From positions 1 through 64,000 of IMG/VR virus record IMGVR_UViG_3300017986_004441: a stretch of 64,000 nucleotides of DNA; one strand, given 5' to 3'. Below the pieces are notes generated by a model that did not search any database, was not told where the DNA came from, and saw only the letters and a program-made list of their open reading frames with translations. This stretch comes from a virus. Both the position numbers and the translations under genes were made by a program. Of the stretch, positions 1 to 9,700 are shown piece after piece (the stretch's first letter is position 1; the number at the start of each line of letters is the position of its first letter).

Positions 1-1
1 G

Positions 2-163
2 CCGCCCCCCCCGCCGCCCCCACCCCCCCCGCCCCCCCCTCCCCCGCCTCCGCCCCCCCCACCCCCTCCACCACCGCCACCGCCACCCCCGCCCCCTCCG
101 CCTCCTCCACCACCGCCTCCTCCACCTCCACCGCCCCCACCGCCTCCTCCACCACCACCACCA
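2..163 (+). repeat. Uninterrupted 54-codon proline tract
   Basis: Every codon from 2 to 163 is CCN. The + strand is almost pure C with scattered G, T and A. It is mixed at the third position (CCC, CCG, CCT, CCA), so it is not a simple trinucleotide microsatellite. The complementary strand is G-rich and could form G-quadruplex-like structures. Confidence 0.9.
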
Positions 164-718
164 CAACCGTGCAGTCAGGCCTGTCGAGGAGGCACAGGTA
201 GCTATCAGCCGATAATTCCTCCAGATACTACAGGAGATATGTGTGAAGCTGGAGAAATGTGCTGTGATGGCACTGGAGGGATTCTGATTTGTGTCGATGA
301 CGACGGTGTAACCAGAGGTGTATGTTGTTGTGCTAGTCCTCCATACAAAGAAAATCCGGTAGAAGGGGAGATGGGATGCTATGGAGCTTGCTGTAGATGT
401 ACGGGAGGAACAGTTTGGGCGGATAGTGAGTTTAATGATCCTGGTAGTGCTTTAGCTCAATGCGAAGGAGAAAATGGAAAAGGTCAAAACCCGAGTTATT
501 GCGGTTGTGAAATAAGGGAATTAAATGGTGTGTGGCAATATTCAGGATTTGGAATTTCCTGTACAGATGGCGTACCGCAGAGCGAATGTAAGCAAGAAAA
601 TTATCCGGATGCTGTATGGATCGGTTTTACGCAGGATGCATTGTGTTCAGATGTAGATGGAAGTTGCGGCTATAATGCTATAAACTCCTTATCTATAAAC
701 AATAATTACATACCCTAA
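2..718 (+). CDS. Polyproline/cysteine-rich virion-associated protein (5' partial)
   Basis: The frame is open from the first bases of the window, so the true start lies upstream. The visible part begins with 54 consecutive proline codons (2-163), then Gln-Pro, then a domain of about 180 residues holding about 20 cysteines, including clusters MCC, VCCC and GACCRC. Such a Cys-rich module after a rigid Pro stalk suggests a disulphide- or metal-stabilised tip domain, which is an inference. The C-terminus ends in Tyr-Ile-Pro, much like the Phe-Ile-Pro end of the next large gene. It lies in the same orientation as the subtilase/propeller proteins that follow and is probably another virion or fibre component. 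No enzymatic motif is recognised. The coding frame is secure because the Cys-rich domain continues the same frame as the Pro run. Confidence 0.8.
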   Translation, partial: PPPPPPPPPPPPPPPPPPPPPPPPPPPPPPPPPPPPPPPPPPPPPPPPPPPPPPQPCSQACRGGTGSYQPIIPPDTTGDMCEAGEMCCDGTGGILICVDDDGVTRGVCCCASPPYKENPVEGEMGCYGACCRCTGGTVWADSEFNDPGSALAQCEGENGKGQNPSYCGCEIRELNGVWQYSGFGISCTDGVPQSECKQENYPDAVWIGFTQDALCSDVDGSCGYNAINSLSINNNYIP

Positions 719-724
719 AGAATA

Positions 725-730
725 GTGTAT
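725..730 (+). promoter_or_regulatory. GTGTAT late motif, copy 1
   Basis: The sequence GTGTATAAT begins 7 nt after the stop codon of the Pro/Cys-rich gene. The same GTGTAT core recurs in every sizeable late intergenic gap. This copy lies 53 nt upstream of a 20-codon reading frame and 115 nt upstream of copy 2. It is probably the -10-like element of a phage late promoter; no consistent -35 box was seen. Confidence 0.45.
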
Positions 731-777
731 AATAAAAGTACTCATTATAGACTCATTTTTAAATATAAATTATACTT

Positions 778-840
778 ATGATCATCAATGGATTTAGATA
801 TTCTACGCAGTTATTAGTATCTACTAAACTTGAAAAATAG
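778..840 (+). CDS. Possible 20-aa leader/mini-protein
   Basis: A short ATG...TAG frame encodes 20 residues beginning Met-Ile-Ile-Asn-Gly-Phe. It fills most of the only intergenic gap above 150 bp in the late region. Its placement mimics the real late genes: a GTGTAT motif lies 53 nt upstream of its ATG, and the next GTGTAT motif starts on the last base of its stop codon. Other late genes likewise end 0-8 nt before such a motif. No Shine-Dalgarno sequence or homology is visible, and a frame this short can occur by chance. Confidence 0.2.
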   Translation: MIINGFRYSTQLLVSTKLEK

Positions 841-845
841 TGTAT
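840..845 (+). promoter_or_regulatory. GTGTAT late motif, copy 2
   Basis: GTGTATTAATAAG lies 47 nt upstream of the ATG of the 911-aa protein at 887. It matches the copies at 3625, 13864 and 37911 in core sequence and in distance to the start codon. It probably drives the single-gene unit 887-3622. Confidence 0.45.
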
Positions 846-886
846 TAATAAGTAAAGGCCCACCATTACTAAAAGATCTATAAAAT

Positions 887-3622
887 ATGCCCAAATACAT
901 ATCAGAAAACGGCCAACTTTATATACTTTACGACAATTGTGAAGAATATATTCATCTTGGACCAGATCCTCAATATGAAAATTCTCATGCTGGTCCTGTC
1001 TTTAGGGATATTGAATTATCTGCTTGTTGCGAAGGTACTATTCTTGATAAGGTACCACTGACTCCTACGCCTACAATGACTGTCAGTCCAAGTATTACTC
1101 CTTCTTTGTCTCCGACCGTTACTATTTCAGTCACCCCTTCTGTTACTCCTACTATCTCTAATTCTGCAACTCCTACACCAACAGTCTCTATTACTAGCAC
1201 TAATACTCCCACTCCGTCTATTACTGCTACTTCTACTCCCACAGTCACTCCGAGTACTTCGAATACTCCTAGTATCACCCCATCTTCTTCTGTTACGCCT
1301 ACCCTTACTCCGACCATTAGTATAAGCGCAACTACTACTCCGACTTTAACACCCACCGCGACCACTACTCCTACACTCACTCCTACGATTAGTATAACCC
1401 CAAGTAATACACCAACAGTATCGGTCTCTCCCTCAGCGACACCAAGCGCAACACCGACACTTACACCAACACCAACTTCTTTATTTGACAATCCTAAGGT
1501 TGATGTGATTTATTTGACTGATGAAAATGGTAATCCATATGAGCTTTTTAGTATTGATTACAATCCAAACAACGCAAATATACTAGCTGTCGCAGTACCG
1601 AGAAGTAATTATACGCACAACATCATAAGCCATGAAATACCAGGATATCCTTCAGATCAATACTATACAGAAGGCAATATGCTTGTTGCAACCGACTCTT
1701 ACTTTGCTAGTTTTATATACAAACAGAAGATAGTAGAGACTATAGCAAACACTAGCTCTTGGAACTATGATAAATACCCAGCTAATAGAGTATCTAGTGT
1801 GTATTTCGACAACACACTGAATAGATGGTTTGTTGGATGTCAGGTAATAGATGGTGAGAATTTAATTTTCTTGTATGGACACAATAATGGTGGTTTTGAT
1901 AGATTCTTCATTGGTGGCAATTCATCATTAGCAGTTAATGATAGTGACCAAGTAATAAATGGATTATCTTGCGGTCCTACAAAAATATTTAGCGTGGATA
2001 ATAGTGTTTATCTAGCTAATTCTGATATGATATATATGCTATTAACCACTGATACCACACCAGACCCTAATACGTCAACCATCAATTATACGCATAAATT
2101 CTTTGCCCACAAATGTAAAGATATCACCAATTGTGGAATCGAAAGAGACATACCAGATGATACAGCAAAGTTTTATCATAATCTACCGACCATAGTACAT
2201 AATGCAAATGCACCAAATCAAGACATCAACATACTGTATAACCCTATACCTCTACTAGAAAACCATATTGATTCGCAACCGCATTTTTGCGACACATCCT
2301 CTTTTTATCGTGGATACAATCTAACATCATATGATTTAAGTGTAGATGTTTCTTTTGCGTTGATACAGTCCCATGCAGAAATATTATTCACATTTAATAA
2401 AAATATTCCTATAGATATCAATAATGTCTCCGTCAAGAGAAATAATCAATATATAAGTCCACTATCATTCATTTTTGATGGTTCTAGCAACACATATACA
2501 CTCAATTTTAGAGATGACGAATTATTAGATAAGGCACTCAGAGACAAGACTATTCCATATTGGCTAGAGATAAGATTAAATGATTCTAATCTACCATCAG
2601 AATTGAATATTCCTCTATATAATGCAGATCTTGGTTTCGGTATAAATCATTTTGAGTTTGACAACAACAAAAATAAACAGGCTGACACCCTGACATTTAT
2701 AGCCAATCCACAAAATCAGAATAGTGCTATCGACGAGACATATAAATATTATGCAAGCAGTAGCAGCAATTGTGATACTGGATATATTTATAGGATCACC
2801 AACAGCAATATGACTGATCAGCTCATGTGCTTACCATTACCTGGCTCTCATGAATATTCATCCATCAAGTCTGTTCTTGCATATGGCCAGTGGATATATA
2901 CTCTGCTACAAATTGAGCCCGACCCTCTGACAACACCAGCTGCTGATGGTGTGTTTCATTATAATCTCTACAGAGCCCCTTTGAATAATCCAGCCTCTAA
3001 TGAGTTAATGCTGTACAATATACAGGCAAGAAGATATTTTAGAGATGCTGAATATGTGCCAAGCACATGGACAAACACCTGCATGATAGATTCTCAGTAT
3101 ATTATTGTTGGCATCCCTAACAGCAATACTATTTTGAAAATAAATTACAACGCCCTTCCTTCTATGCTTTCTAGTCCTATAGCATTACCATTATCATACA
3201 CAGGAGAGCCGATAATTAACATTCCTGGAGATGTTGATGATAGAGCATGTCTATTGGAGTATGATTTATTGAATTGTAATCCTTGCATATTTGGTTCATC
3301 TGACATATTAACTGGTCAATGTTCAGATATAACTATAAATGGATTTAAAATCACCTATACAGGATTTAAGGCCAATAGATCCTATTTTATTTTAGAGCCA
3401 TTATCTGACTCTCTTAATGGTCTCATAGAGGGTGAGCCAATAACCCTGTCCATGACTCATACAAATCTTAATATTAATGAGGCTTATATTTCTTACATAT
3501 CTAGATCCAAAGGCTTTATGATTATCCAATGTTCTTCTCGAGGTCTGGAAAATGAGCTGGGTTATGGGTGTAATACGGTTACTATTTCAAAAAGCAATAC
3601 TCGCAGCGATTTTATACCGTAA
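887..3622 (+). CDS. Large fibre-like protein with Thr/Pro/Ser linker
   Basis: This is a 911-aa protein. Residues 1-57 form a small N-terminal domain with a CC pair. Residues about 58-198 are a mucin-like Thr/Pro/Ser linker built from irregular TPT, SITP and SVTP units. Residues about 200-911 are a beta-rich region with no catalytic motif that I recognise; its spacing of hydrophobic and aromatic strands resembles a propeller, but no repeat is clear. The linker uses many synonymous codons, so it is kept by selection on the protein and is not a young DNA repeat. The ATG is chosen because it is the first in frame and lies 47 nt after a GTGTAT motif; only a weak AAAAG precedes it. The gene sits among structural genes, so it is probably an appendage or receptor-interaction protein. 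Function is unproven. Confidence 0.75.
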   Translation: MPKYISENGQLYILYDNCEEYIHLGPDPQYENSHAGPVFRDIELSACCEGTILDKVPLTPTPTMTVSPSITPSLSPTVTISVTPSVTPTISNSATPTPTVSITSTNTPTPSITATSTPTVTPSTSNTPSITPSSSVTPTLTPTISISATTTPTLTPTATTTPTLTPTISITPSNTPTVSVSPSATPSATPTLTPTPTSLFDNPKVDVIYLTDENGNPYELFSIDYNPNNANILAVAVPRSNYTHNIISHEIPGYPSDQYYTEGNMLVATDSYFASFIYKQKIVETIANTSSWNYDKYPANRVSSVYFDNTLNRWFVGCQVIDGENLIFLYGHNNGGFDRFFIGGNSSLAVNDSDQVINGLSCGPTKIFSVDNSVYLANSDMIYMLLTTDTTPDPNTSTINYTHKFFAHKCKDITNCGIERDIPDDTAKFYHNLPTIVHNANAPNQDINILYNPIPLLENHIDSQPHFCDTSSFYRGYNLTSYDLSVDVSFALIQSHAEILFTFNKNIPIDINNVSVKRNNQYISPLSFIFDGSSNTYTLNFRDDELLDKALRDKTIPYWLEIRLNDSNLPSELNIPLYNADLGFGINHFEFDNNKNKQADTLTFIANPQNQNSAIDETYKYYASSSSNCDTGYIYRITNSNMTDQLMCLPLPGSHEYSSIKSVLAYGQWIYTLLQIEPDPLTTPAADGVFHYNLYRAPLNNPASNELMLYNIQARRYFRDAEYVPSTWTNTCMIDSQYIIVGIPNSNTILKINYNALPSMLSSPIALPLSYTGEPIINIPGDVDDRACLLEYDLLNCNPCIFGSSDILTGQCSDITINGFKITYTGFKANRSYFILEPLSDSLNGLIEGEPITLSMTHTNLNINEAYISYISRSKGFMIIQCSSRGLENELGYGCNTVTISKSNTRSDFIP
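1058..1479 (+). repeat. Thr/Pro/Ser-rich mucin-like linker, degenerate at DNA level
   Basis: About 140 residues consist almost only of Thr, Pro and Ser with some Ile, Val, Leu and Ala. Thr and Pro codons vary freely (ACT/ACA/ACC/ACG and CCT/CCA/CCC/CCG), so there is little exact nucleotide repetition. Similar linkers occur at about 5305-5862, 16859-17030, 19791-20005 and 20971-21390. On the opposite strand they create spurious Val/Gly-rich open frames. Confidence 0.85.
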
Positions 3623-3624
3623 AA

Positions 3625-3630
3625 GTGTAT
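3625..3630 (+). promoter_or_regulatory. GTGTAT late motif, copy 3
   Basis: GTGTATAACTATA starts 2 nt after the stop codon of the 911-aa gene and 45 nt before the ATG of the first subtilase gene. It is the same core and spacing as the other copies and probably drives the two-gene subtilase unit 3670-13856. Confidence 0.45.
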
Positions 3631-3669
3631 AACTATATTAAATAATGGACATTATCTATATGGAAAAAT

Positions 3670-6600
3670 ATGAGTAATTACGATATCCCAACCAAAAAAT
3701 GGTTCAAAAAATTTGATACGCAGGTTTCTGCACAATCAGACAAAACGTATGTTATTCGACTAACAGAAGATTGTGTTAATCAACTTAAAAGTCTAGATGA
3801 TATACAAGAAGTAGTGGGGCCTAATTATATACCGATCAAATGCCTTGGTATGCCAGGCATGGTTTTGGTTGGATGTTCTGGATCTCATGATATACAAACG
3901 CTATCAAAAAATAAAAACATAGCTTCGATAGATAATAATAGAACTTTCTTTATGTATGCACAACCCAATGATTCTCGCTATGGCGATAGTGGACATTGGG
4001 GTATGAATAGTAGCAAGGGCTCTTATCATATTAATGTAGAAGATGTATGGGATTCTTTTACAGGAGATGCCAATATTGTTGTTGGTGTTGTTGATACTGG
4101 TATCAACTATAATCATCCAGACCTAAAAGATAATGTTTGGATCAATCCTAACGAAACAAGCAATGGACTAGATGACGACAATAACGGATATGTAGATGAT
4201 ATTCATGGCATGAATGCTATTAATGGTACAGGAAATCCTAATGACGATGAAAGTCATGGCAGTCACTGTGCTGGAACGATAGGTGCTGTTGGCAATAATG
4301 GGCAAGGCGTAGCAGGAGTTAATTGGACAGTTAAAATGTTTGGTGCTAAATTTTTAAGCAATACTGGTAGTGGTTCATACGCTGACGCAATAGAGGCCGT
4401 TAATTATTGCACTACTCTAAAGCAGGCTGGAGTGAATATAAAATGCTTAAACCATAGTTGGGGTGGGCCGATCGATCCTGCTTCAGAAGTAGCTATGAAA
4501 GCTGCATTTAAGGCATGTTACCAGGCTGGTATTATGCATATTATGGCAGCTGGTAATAATGCAACCAATAATGACGCCATCCCACGCAGCCCATCTTATA
4601 TGAGTCCAGCAGATCTGGGTGGAGAAGGGACTATTGTTGTCGGTTCTCATACGGTTTCTGGCAATAGTTCTAGTTTTAGTAATTATGGAGCTAATACTGT
4701 AGATATATTTGCTCCTGGTAGCAATGTTATTAGTACTGTTTTGGGCAGTAGTTATGGAGCCAAAAGCGGGACTAGTATGGCTACACCACATGTGTGCGGA
4801 GCATTTGCTCTATTATGCGGTCTACATCCGAATAAGTCGATTGATGAAATTAGAACAGGCCTTTTAGCTGGAGCTAAAAAACTTAGTAATTTTACTGGAA
4901 GATGTGTAACCGGAGGAATATTGGATGTTAAGCAGGCGCATCAGATACTTTCTGGAACTCCGTCGCCACCCCCACCTCCTCCTCCTGGCCCACCCCCACC
5001 TCCTCCTCCTGGCCCACCTCCACCTCCTCCTCCTCCGGGCCCACCTCCACCTCCTCCTCCTCCGGGCCCACCTCCACCTCCACCTCCGCCGCAGCCTACC
5101 CCAACTCCTAGTCCAACGAGCAAACCAGATACTAATTATGGAGGTAGCGGACCATGCGGATCTGATTATATCCTAAATATTTTACCCAATTCTCTATATG
5201 AAGACACGGGCAAAAAAATATGTTTTCGTATTGGTGGCAGACAATGCTGTATTATTAATGGTGTGATTAGATATAGCTGGCCGACTTGCTCAATACTTAA
5301 AGAGCCCACTCCTACACCAACGATGACCCCAACCGCTAGTCCCACCCCTACCTTGACACCAACTATTACTCCTTCTATCAGTGTAACACCAAGTGTCACA
5401 CCAAGCGTAAGCATAACGGCTACTTGTACCCCTAGTCCAACAGTCACTACAACCCCTAGTATTACGCCTAGTGTTACTCCCACTATCAGCCTGACTCCAA
5501 GCGTGACTCCTACTATAAGCCAGACCCCCACCACAACTCCCTCCGTTACACCCACAATAAGCGTTACCCCTAGCGTAACACCAACGATAAGCGTTACACC
5601 AAGTATTACTCCTACTATTAGCGTTACTCCTAGCTTAACCCCTACTATTAGCGTCACCCCAACCATTACTCCGCCCGTTACAGCAAGCCCAACACCAACC
5701 ATCAGCATCACACCTACGATTTCTGTAACACCGAGTATTACTCCGTCAAATACTCCGACAATATCAGTAACACCGAGTATTACTCCGACTACAACCCCCT
5801 CCTATTCTCCTACGGTAACGCCAACGGCTACGCCCACAGTTACCCCAACGCTTAGTCTAACAGCAGCAATTGAACTTAGTAAGGTTGAACAAATAGATGA
5901 TACTGTTAATTATAGAGGTTGGGATATTATAAAACATCCTAATAAAAATATTGTGTTTACTGTTGATACTAGTATGGGTATCAATATGCATTCTTACAAT
6001 AGCTATTACCCCAGACTATTGTCCTTTATACCTTTACCAAAATATGTTTTCGGAATAGATTTAAATATAACGAGTAATGTTTTAGCCGTTGCGAATTATG
6101 CTTATGGTGTACAGTTGATAGGGTTCGATCTTAATCATCTAAAAGGAGGTATGCAATATCTCAATAGGTTCACGGCCAATCAAATTAGAGCAGGCATTCC
6201 TGGATATAGTGGATCAATAGATATTAGGGACATTAAGTTTGTTTCTGTTCCGGAGGGCGGTGAAAATAAATCATATCTCTACGCTACAGATCTATACTAT
6301 GGTTTGCTTACACTAGAATTATCTGGTAATGATATCACACTTCTTGCACATAATAAATATAATCATCCAGATTATCCTCCGACAGACACAAGAAATTATT
6401 CGTTTTCTAGATTTTGGGAGCTGGTAGTATCTGCTGATCAAAACTATTTATTTGCTGGATGTTTTGAAAATATATTGGTGATATATGATATTACCAACAA
6501 GACATCCCCTGTAGAAATTGCTGCTATAGACCTGCTGCCAGCCGAAAGAAAGGCTGGGGGAATATATGACATTTTGCAAGATCCTTATAATTCAGATTTG

Positions 6601-6774
6601 CTTTATGTGTCTATGAGCACAAGGGGATTATTTATAATAGACATAGCCAACCCATCAAGTCCTATAATTTTGTCACATTTACCACTTTATTCATCAGCTA
6701 CGCCGGGAACGCTTGAAAGAACTTTGACTTTGCATGGCATAGTACCAAAAGCACCCCCACCAAGTGAGGACTAA
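3670..6774 (+). CDS. Subtilisin-like serine protease with polyPro, TPS linker and propeller domains
   Basis: This is a 1034-aa peptidase S8 (subtilase). Residues about 20-95 resemble an I9-type inhibitor propeptide. The catalytic triad is visible: Asp142 in VVDTG, His196 in SHGSHCAG and Ser369 in SGTSMATPH, with the oxyanion Asn in NHSWGG. After the peptidase (about 110-430) come PPPPPPPG repeats (433-475), a small Cys domain (about 477-540), a Thr/Pro/Ser linker (about 545-731) and a C-terminal LVIVD-like beta-propeller (about 736-1034). It is followed 5 nt later by a paralogous subtilase. In phage virions such enzymes may mature structural proteins or degrade host surface proteins; which applies here is inference. 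There is no signal peptide, consistent with assembly in the host cytoplasm. The start is the ATG 45 nt after a GTGTAT motif, with weak GGA upstream. Confidence 0.92.
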   Translation: MSNYDIPTKKWFKKFDTQVSAQSDKTYVIRLTEDCVNQLKSLDDIQEVVGPNYIPIKCLGMPGMVLVGCSGSHDIQTLSKNKNIASIDNNRTFFMYAQPNDSRYGDSGHWGMNSSKGSYHINVEDVWDSFTGDANIVVGVVDTGINYNHPDLKDNVWINPNETSNGLDDDNNGYVDDIHGMNAINGTGNPNDDESHGSHCAGTIGAVGNNGQGVAGVNWTVKMFGAKFLSNTGSGSYADAIEAVNYCTTLKQAGVNIKCLNHSWGGPIDPASEVAMKAAFKACYQAGIMHIMAAGNNATNNDAIPRSPSYMSPADLGGEGTIVVGSHTVSGNSSSFSNYGANTVDIFAPGSNVISTVLGSSYGAKSGTSMATPHVCGAFALLCGLHPNKSIDEIRTGLLAGAKKLSNFTGRCVTGGILDVKQAHQILSGTPSPPPPPPPGPPPPPPPGPPPPPPPPGPPPPPPPPGPPPPPPPPQPTPTPSPTSKPDTNYGGSGPCGSDYILNILPNSLYEDTGKKICFRIGGRQCCIINGVIRYSWPTCSILKEPTPTPTMTPTASPTPTLTPTITPSISVTPSVTPSVSITATCTPSPTVTTTPSITPSVTPTISLTPSVTPTISQTPTTTPSVTPTISVTPSVTPTISVTPSITPTISVTPSLTPTISVTPTITPPVTASPTPTISITPTISVTPSITPSNTPTISVTPSITPTTTPSYSPTVTPTATPTVTPTLSLTAAIELSKVEQIDDTVNYRGWDIIKHPNKNIVFTVDTSMGINMHSYNSYYPRLLSFIPLPKYVFGIDLNITSNVLAVANYAYGVQLIGFDLNHLKGGMQYLNRFTANQIRAGIPGYSGSIDIRDIKFVSVPEGGENKSYLYATDLYYGLLTLELSGNDITLLAHNKYNHPDYPPTDTRNYSFSRFWELVVSADQNYLFAGCFENILVIYDITNKTSPVEIAAIDLLPAERKAGGIYDILQDPYNSDLLYVSMSTRGLFIIDIANPSSPIILSHLPLYSSATPGTLERTLTLHGIVPKAPPPSED
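4967..5094 (+). repeat. Tandem polyproline-Gly repeats
   Basis: Two near-identical 24-bp units and then two 27-bp units encode PPPPPPPG and PPPPPPPPG, ending in an uninterrupted Pro stretch. Exact nucleotide repetition suggests expansion by slippage or unequal recombination. It forms a stalk between the protease and the following Cys-containing domain. Confidence 0.85.
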
Positions 6775-6779
6775 AAGAT

Positions 6780-9700
6780 ATGAGTTATGATTATAATGTA
6801 CCACAAGAGTCTTCTTTTGAGATCAACAATAATATTTCTCAGGCAATAACCGGATCTGAGAGTAAATATATCATTAGACTAAAGCCTGAATTTGTTAATG
6901 CATCAACCAGAGTTTCCGATGTACAAAACATAATAGGTGCTAATTATGAGGTTGTGCGTGGTCTAGGTTTGCCTGGCATGTATTCAATTATTCAGGTATC
7001 CTCCAATTCTCCCAATAATATCACCAATAATCCTGCCATAGAATATTATGAGACTGATAGGCTCGTAAGTCTTGATCCTCAGAATGCACAGGTCAATACG
7101 CTGACTAACGACGATCTTTGGGATGAACTATGGGGTTTGAATCCATTACAGTCTGCTTTTCATATTAATGTTGAAAGACTTTGGAACCAAGGACATACCG
7201 GATCAAGAAATGTTCTTGTTGCCGTAATTGATACCGGTGCAGATAGTGATCATGTTGACTTGGTAGATAATTTAAGATGGGATTTGAGCTATGATTCTAC
7301 GGGTAAAGGAACTGCTGAAGATGGCCATAATCACGGTACCCATTGTGCTGGTACCATTGGGGCTACTGGAAATAATAATATTGGCGTAGTTGGAGTAAAT
7401 CATCAGGTCGGAATCATACCACTTAAGGGACTAAGTGATGGGGGCAGCGGGACGATATCCACGTTAGTAGCATGTATGAACAGGGCTACGTTCTATAAAA
7501 CTCAAGGCCATAATGTTGTTGTCACAAGTAATAGTTGGGGCGGCGGCCCACCTGATGCTTCTATACAAACTGCAATAGAAGCAGCCTATAGGCAAAACAT
7601 AGTCACGGTTGCAGCGGCGGGCAATGACACCGACGACTGCGATTCTCGTAATTGTTCATGGAATTATGCGATAAATGGACTTATCGTAGTTGCTGCCATG
7701 GATCGCAACGGGCAAGCAGCCTATTTTAGCAGTTTTGGCAGCAGAAATGTAGATATAGCTGCACCAGGAGGTGCTGGCTGGCGGGCTGGTAACGCTGGGA
7801 ATATTTGGAGTACTATTACTGGCAATCAATATGATTCTTATCCTGGAACCAGCATGGCATGTCCTCATGTTGCTGGTGCTGTAGGATTATTGGCTAGTAT
7901 GTTTCCTTCGGCTAGTGCTGAAGACCTTATAAATGCAATTTTAGATAGCGCTGCTCCTACTACAGATTTTGGGCTTTCGGGCAGAGCTCCGGTTTCTTCT
8001 CGTGGCAGGCTTGATGTTTTTGCGGCTTCTCAGAGACTCGGATCTCCTTCGCCTCCGCCACCTCCAGGACCCCCACCCCCTCCTCCACCGCCTCCTCCAC
8101 CTCCACCTCCACCGCCTCCTCCACCGCCTCCTTCGCCGTCTCTATGGACTCAACTTGGAGATGACATTGATGGAGAAAATTCTGGTGACTGGAGTGGTAC
8201 AAGTGTAAGTCTTAGTAGTGATGGACTTACTGTTGCTATTGGCGCTCCTTGGAATATGGGAAAAGGAGATGACCCTTGGAATATTTATACTGGACATGTT
8301 AGGGTTTATAATTATAATGGTTCAAGTTGGGTTCAAAAAGGCTCCGACATAGATAACGAATTCCGTTATGGCGAAAGTGGCTATAGTGTAAGCCTTAGTG
8401 GTGACGGTAATACTGTTGCTATCGGCGCACCCAGTGCCACCGCGCCCCTCGCGGATGGTATTAAAAAGGGTCTGGTTAGAATTTACCGTTGGACCGGCTC
8501 AAGCTGGAACATGGTAGGTGATTGGATATGGGGCCAAGAGACCGGGGGCCGAAGTGGTTGGAGTGTAAGTCTTAGTGATGATGGAAATACTGTTGCTATA
8601 GGTGCTCCTTATTCATGGTCACACGATTCCCCTAATAGCTATACTAGGGTTTATAATTATAATGGCGGAATATGGTGGGAACAACTAGGTCAAGATATAG
8701 AAGAAACTGGCTATAGTGGTAATAGTGTAAGTCTTAGTGGTGATGGACTTACTGTTGCTATAGGTGCTAAGTTTGGTGATGGAAAAAATGGAGTTGATTC
8801 TGGTTTTGTTGGCGTTTATAATTATAATGGTACAATTTGGATTAAAAAGGGTCAAAATATTGATGGCGAAGCAGAGCGTGATCATAGTGGTAAAAGTGTA
8901 AGTCTTAGTAATGATGGAAATACTGTTGCTATAGGTGCTCATACTAATGATGGAATAAATGGAACTAATTCTGGACACGTTAGAGTTTATAATTGGAATG
9001 GTTCAAGTTGGACTCAAAAGGGTTCTGATATTGATGGAGAAGCACCTCGTGATCAAAGTGGTTGGAGTGTAAGCCTTAGTAGTGACGGTAATACTGTTGC
9101 TATAGGTTCTATTTGGGGTGGAGAGCTACCTTATGCTGCTTATGCTGGACATGTTAGAGTTTACAATTATAATGGTTCAAATTGGATTCAATTAGGTCAA
9201 GATATAGAGGGTGAAGCACTTTATGACTATAGTGGTTATAGTGTAAGTCTTAGTGGTGATGGAAATATTGTTGCCATAGGTGCTCCTTACAATGATGGAA
9301 TAAATGGAAGTAATTCTGGGCACGTTAGGGTTTATACATCCGGAAACGGGACACCTCCACCTCCTCCACCCCCAGGATCTCCACCGCCACCTCCTCCACC
9401 CCCAGGATCTCCACCGCCACCTCCTCCACCCCCAGGATCTCCACCGCCCGCTCCGTCATATGGCACTGTGTCTTATATTAAAACTCTTGCTACTGGAAAC
9501 ATAGGTAACAATCAGACCAAAGAGTTTAACAATATTAACATAGGAATTCCTTCTGATGCTAGAAGGTTGGTTATTTTTGGATATGTCGATTATTTTGCTC
9601 CTGGTTATATAAAAACAGAGTTCAAGGCTAATGTTAATGGAGTGGACTATAATTTTACTAGATATGGCAACCTTGCCTATGATCGCTATCTCAGCACAGA

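Noticed and set aside
726-734. GTGTATAAT as an ordinary extended -10 sigma-70 promoter
   Set aside because: An extended -10 needs TG one base before the hexamer; here GTG abuts TATAAT and no -35 box is at the right distance. It is therefore treated as a phage-specific motif.
985-1491. Long - strand frame rich in Val-Gly-Val (and similar ones at 5166-5711, 19763-20032, 20807-21256, 17545-17976)
   Set aside because: They are the antisense of Thr/Pro/Ser linkers, whose codons rarely give stop codons in reverse. They have no ribosome-binding site or domain.
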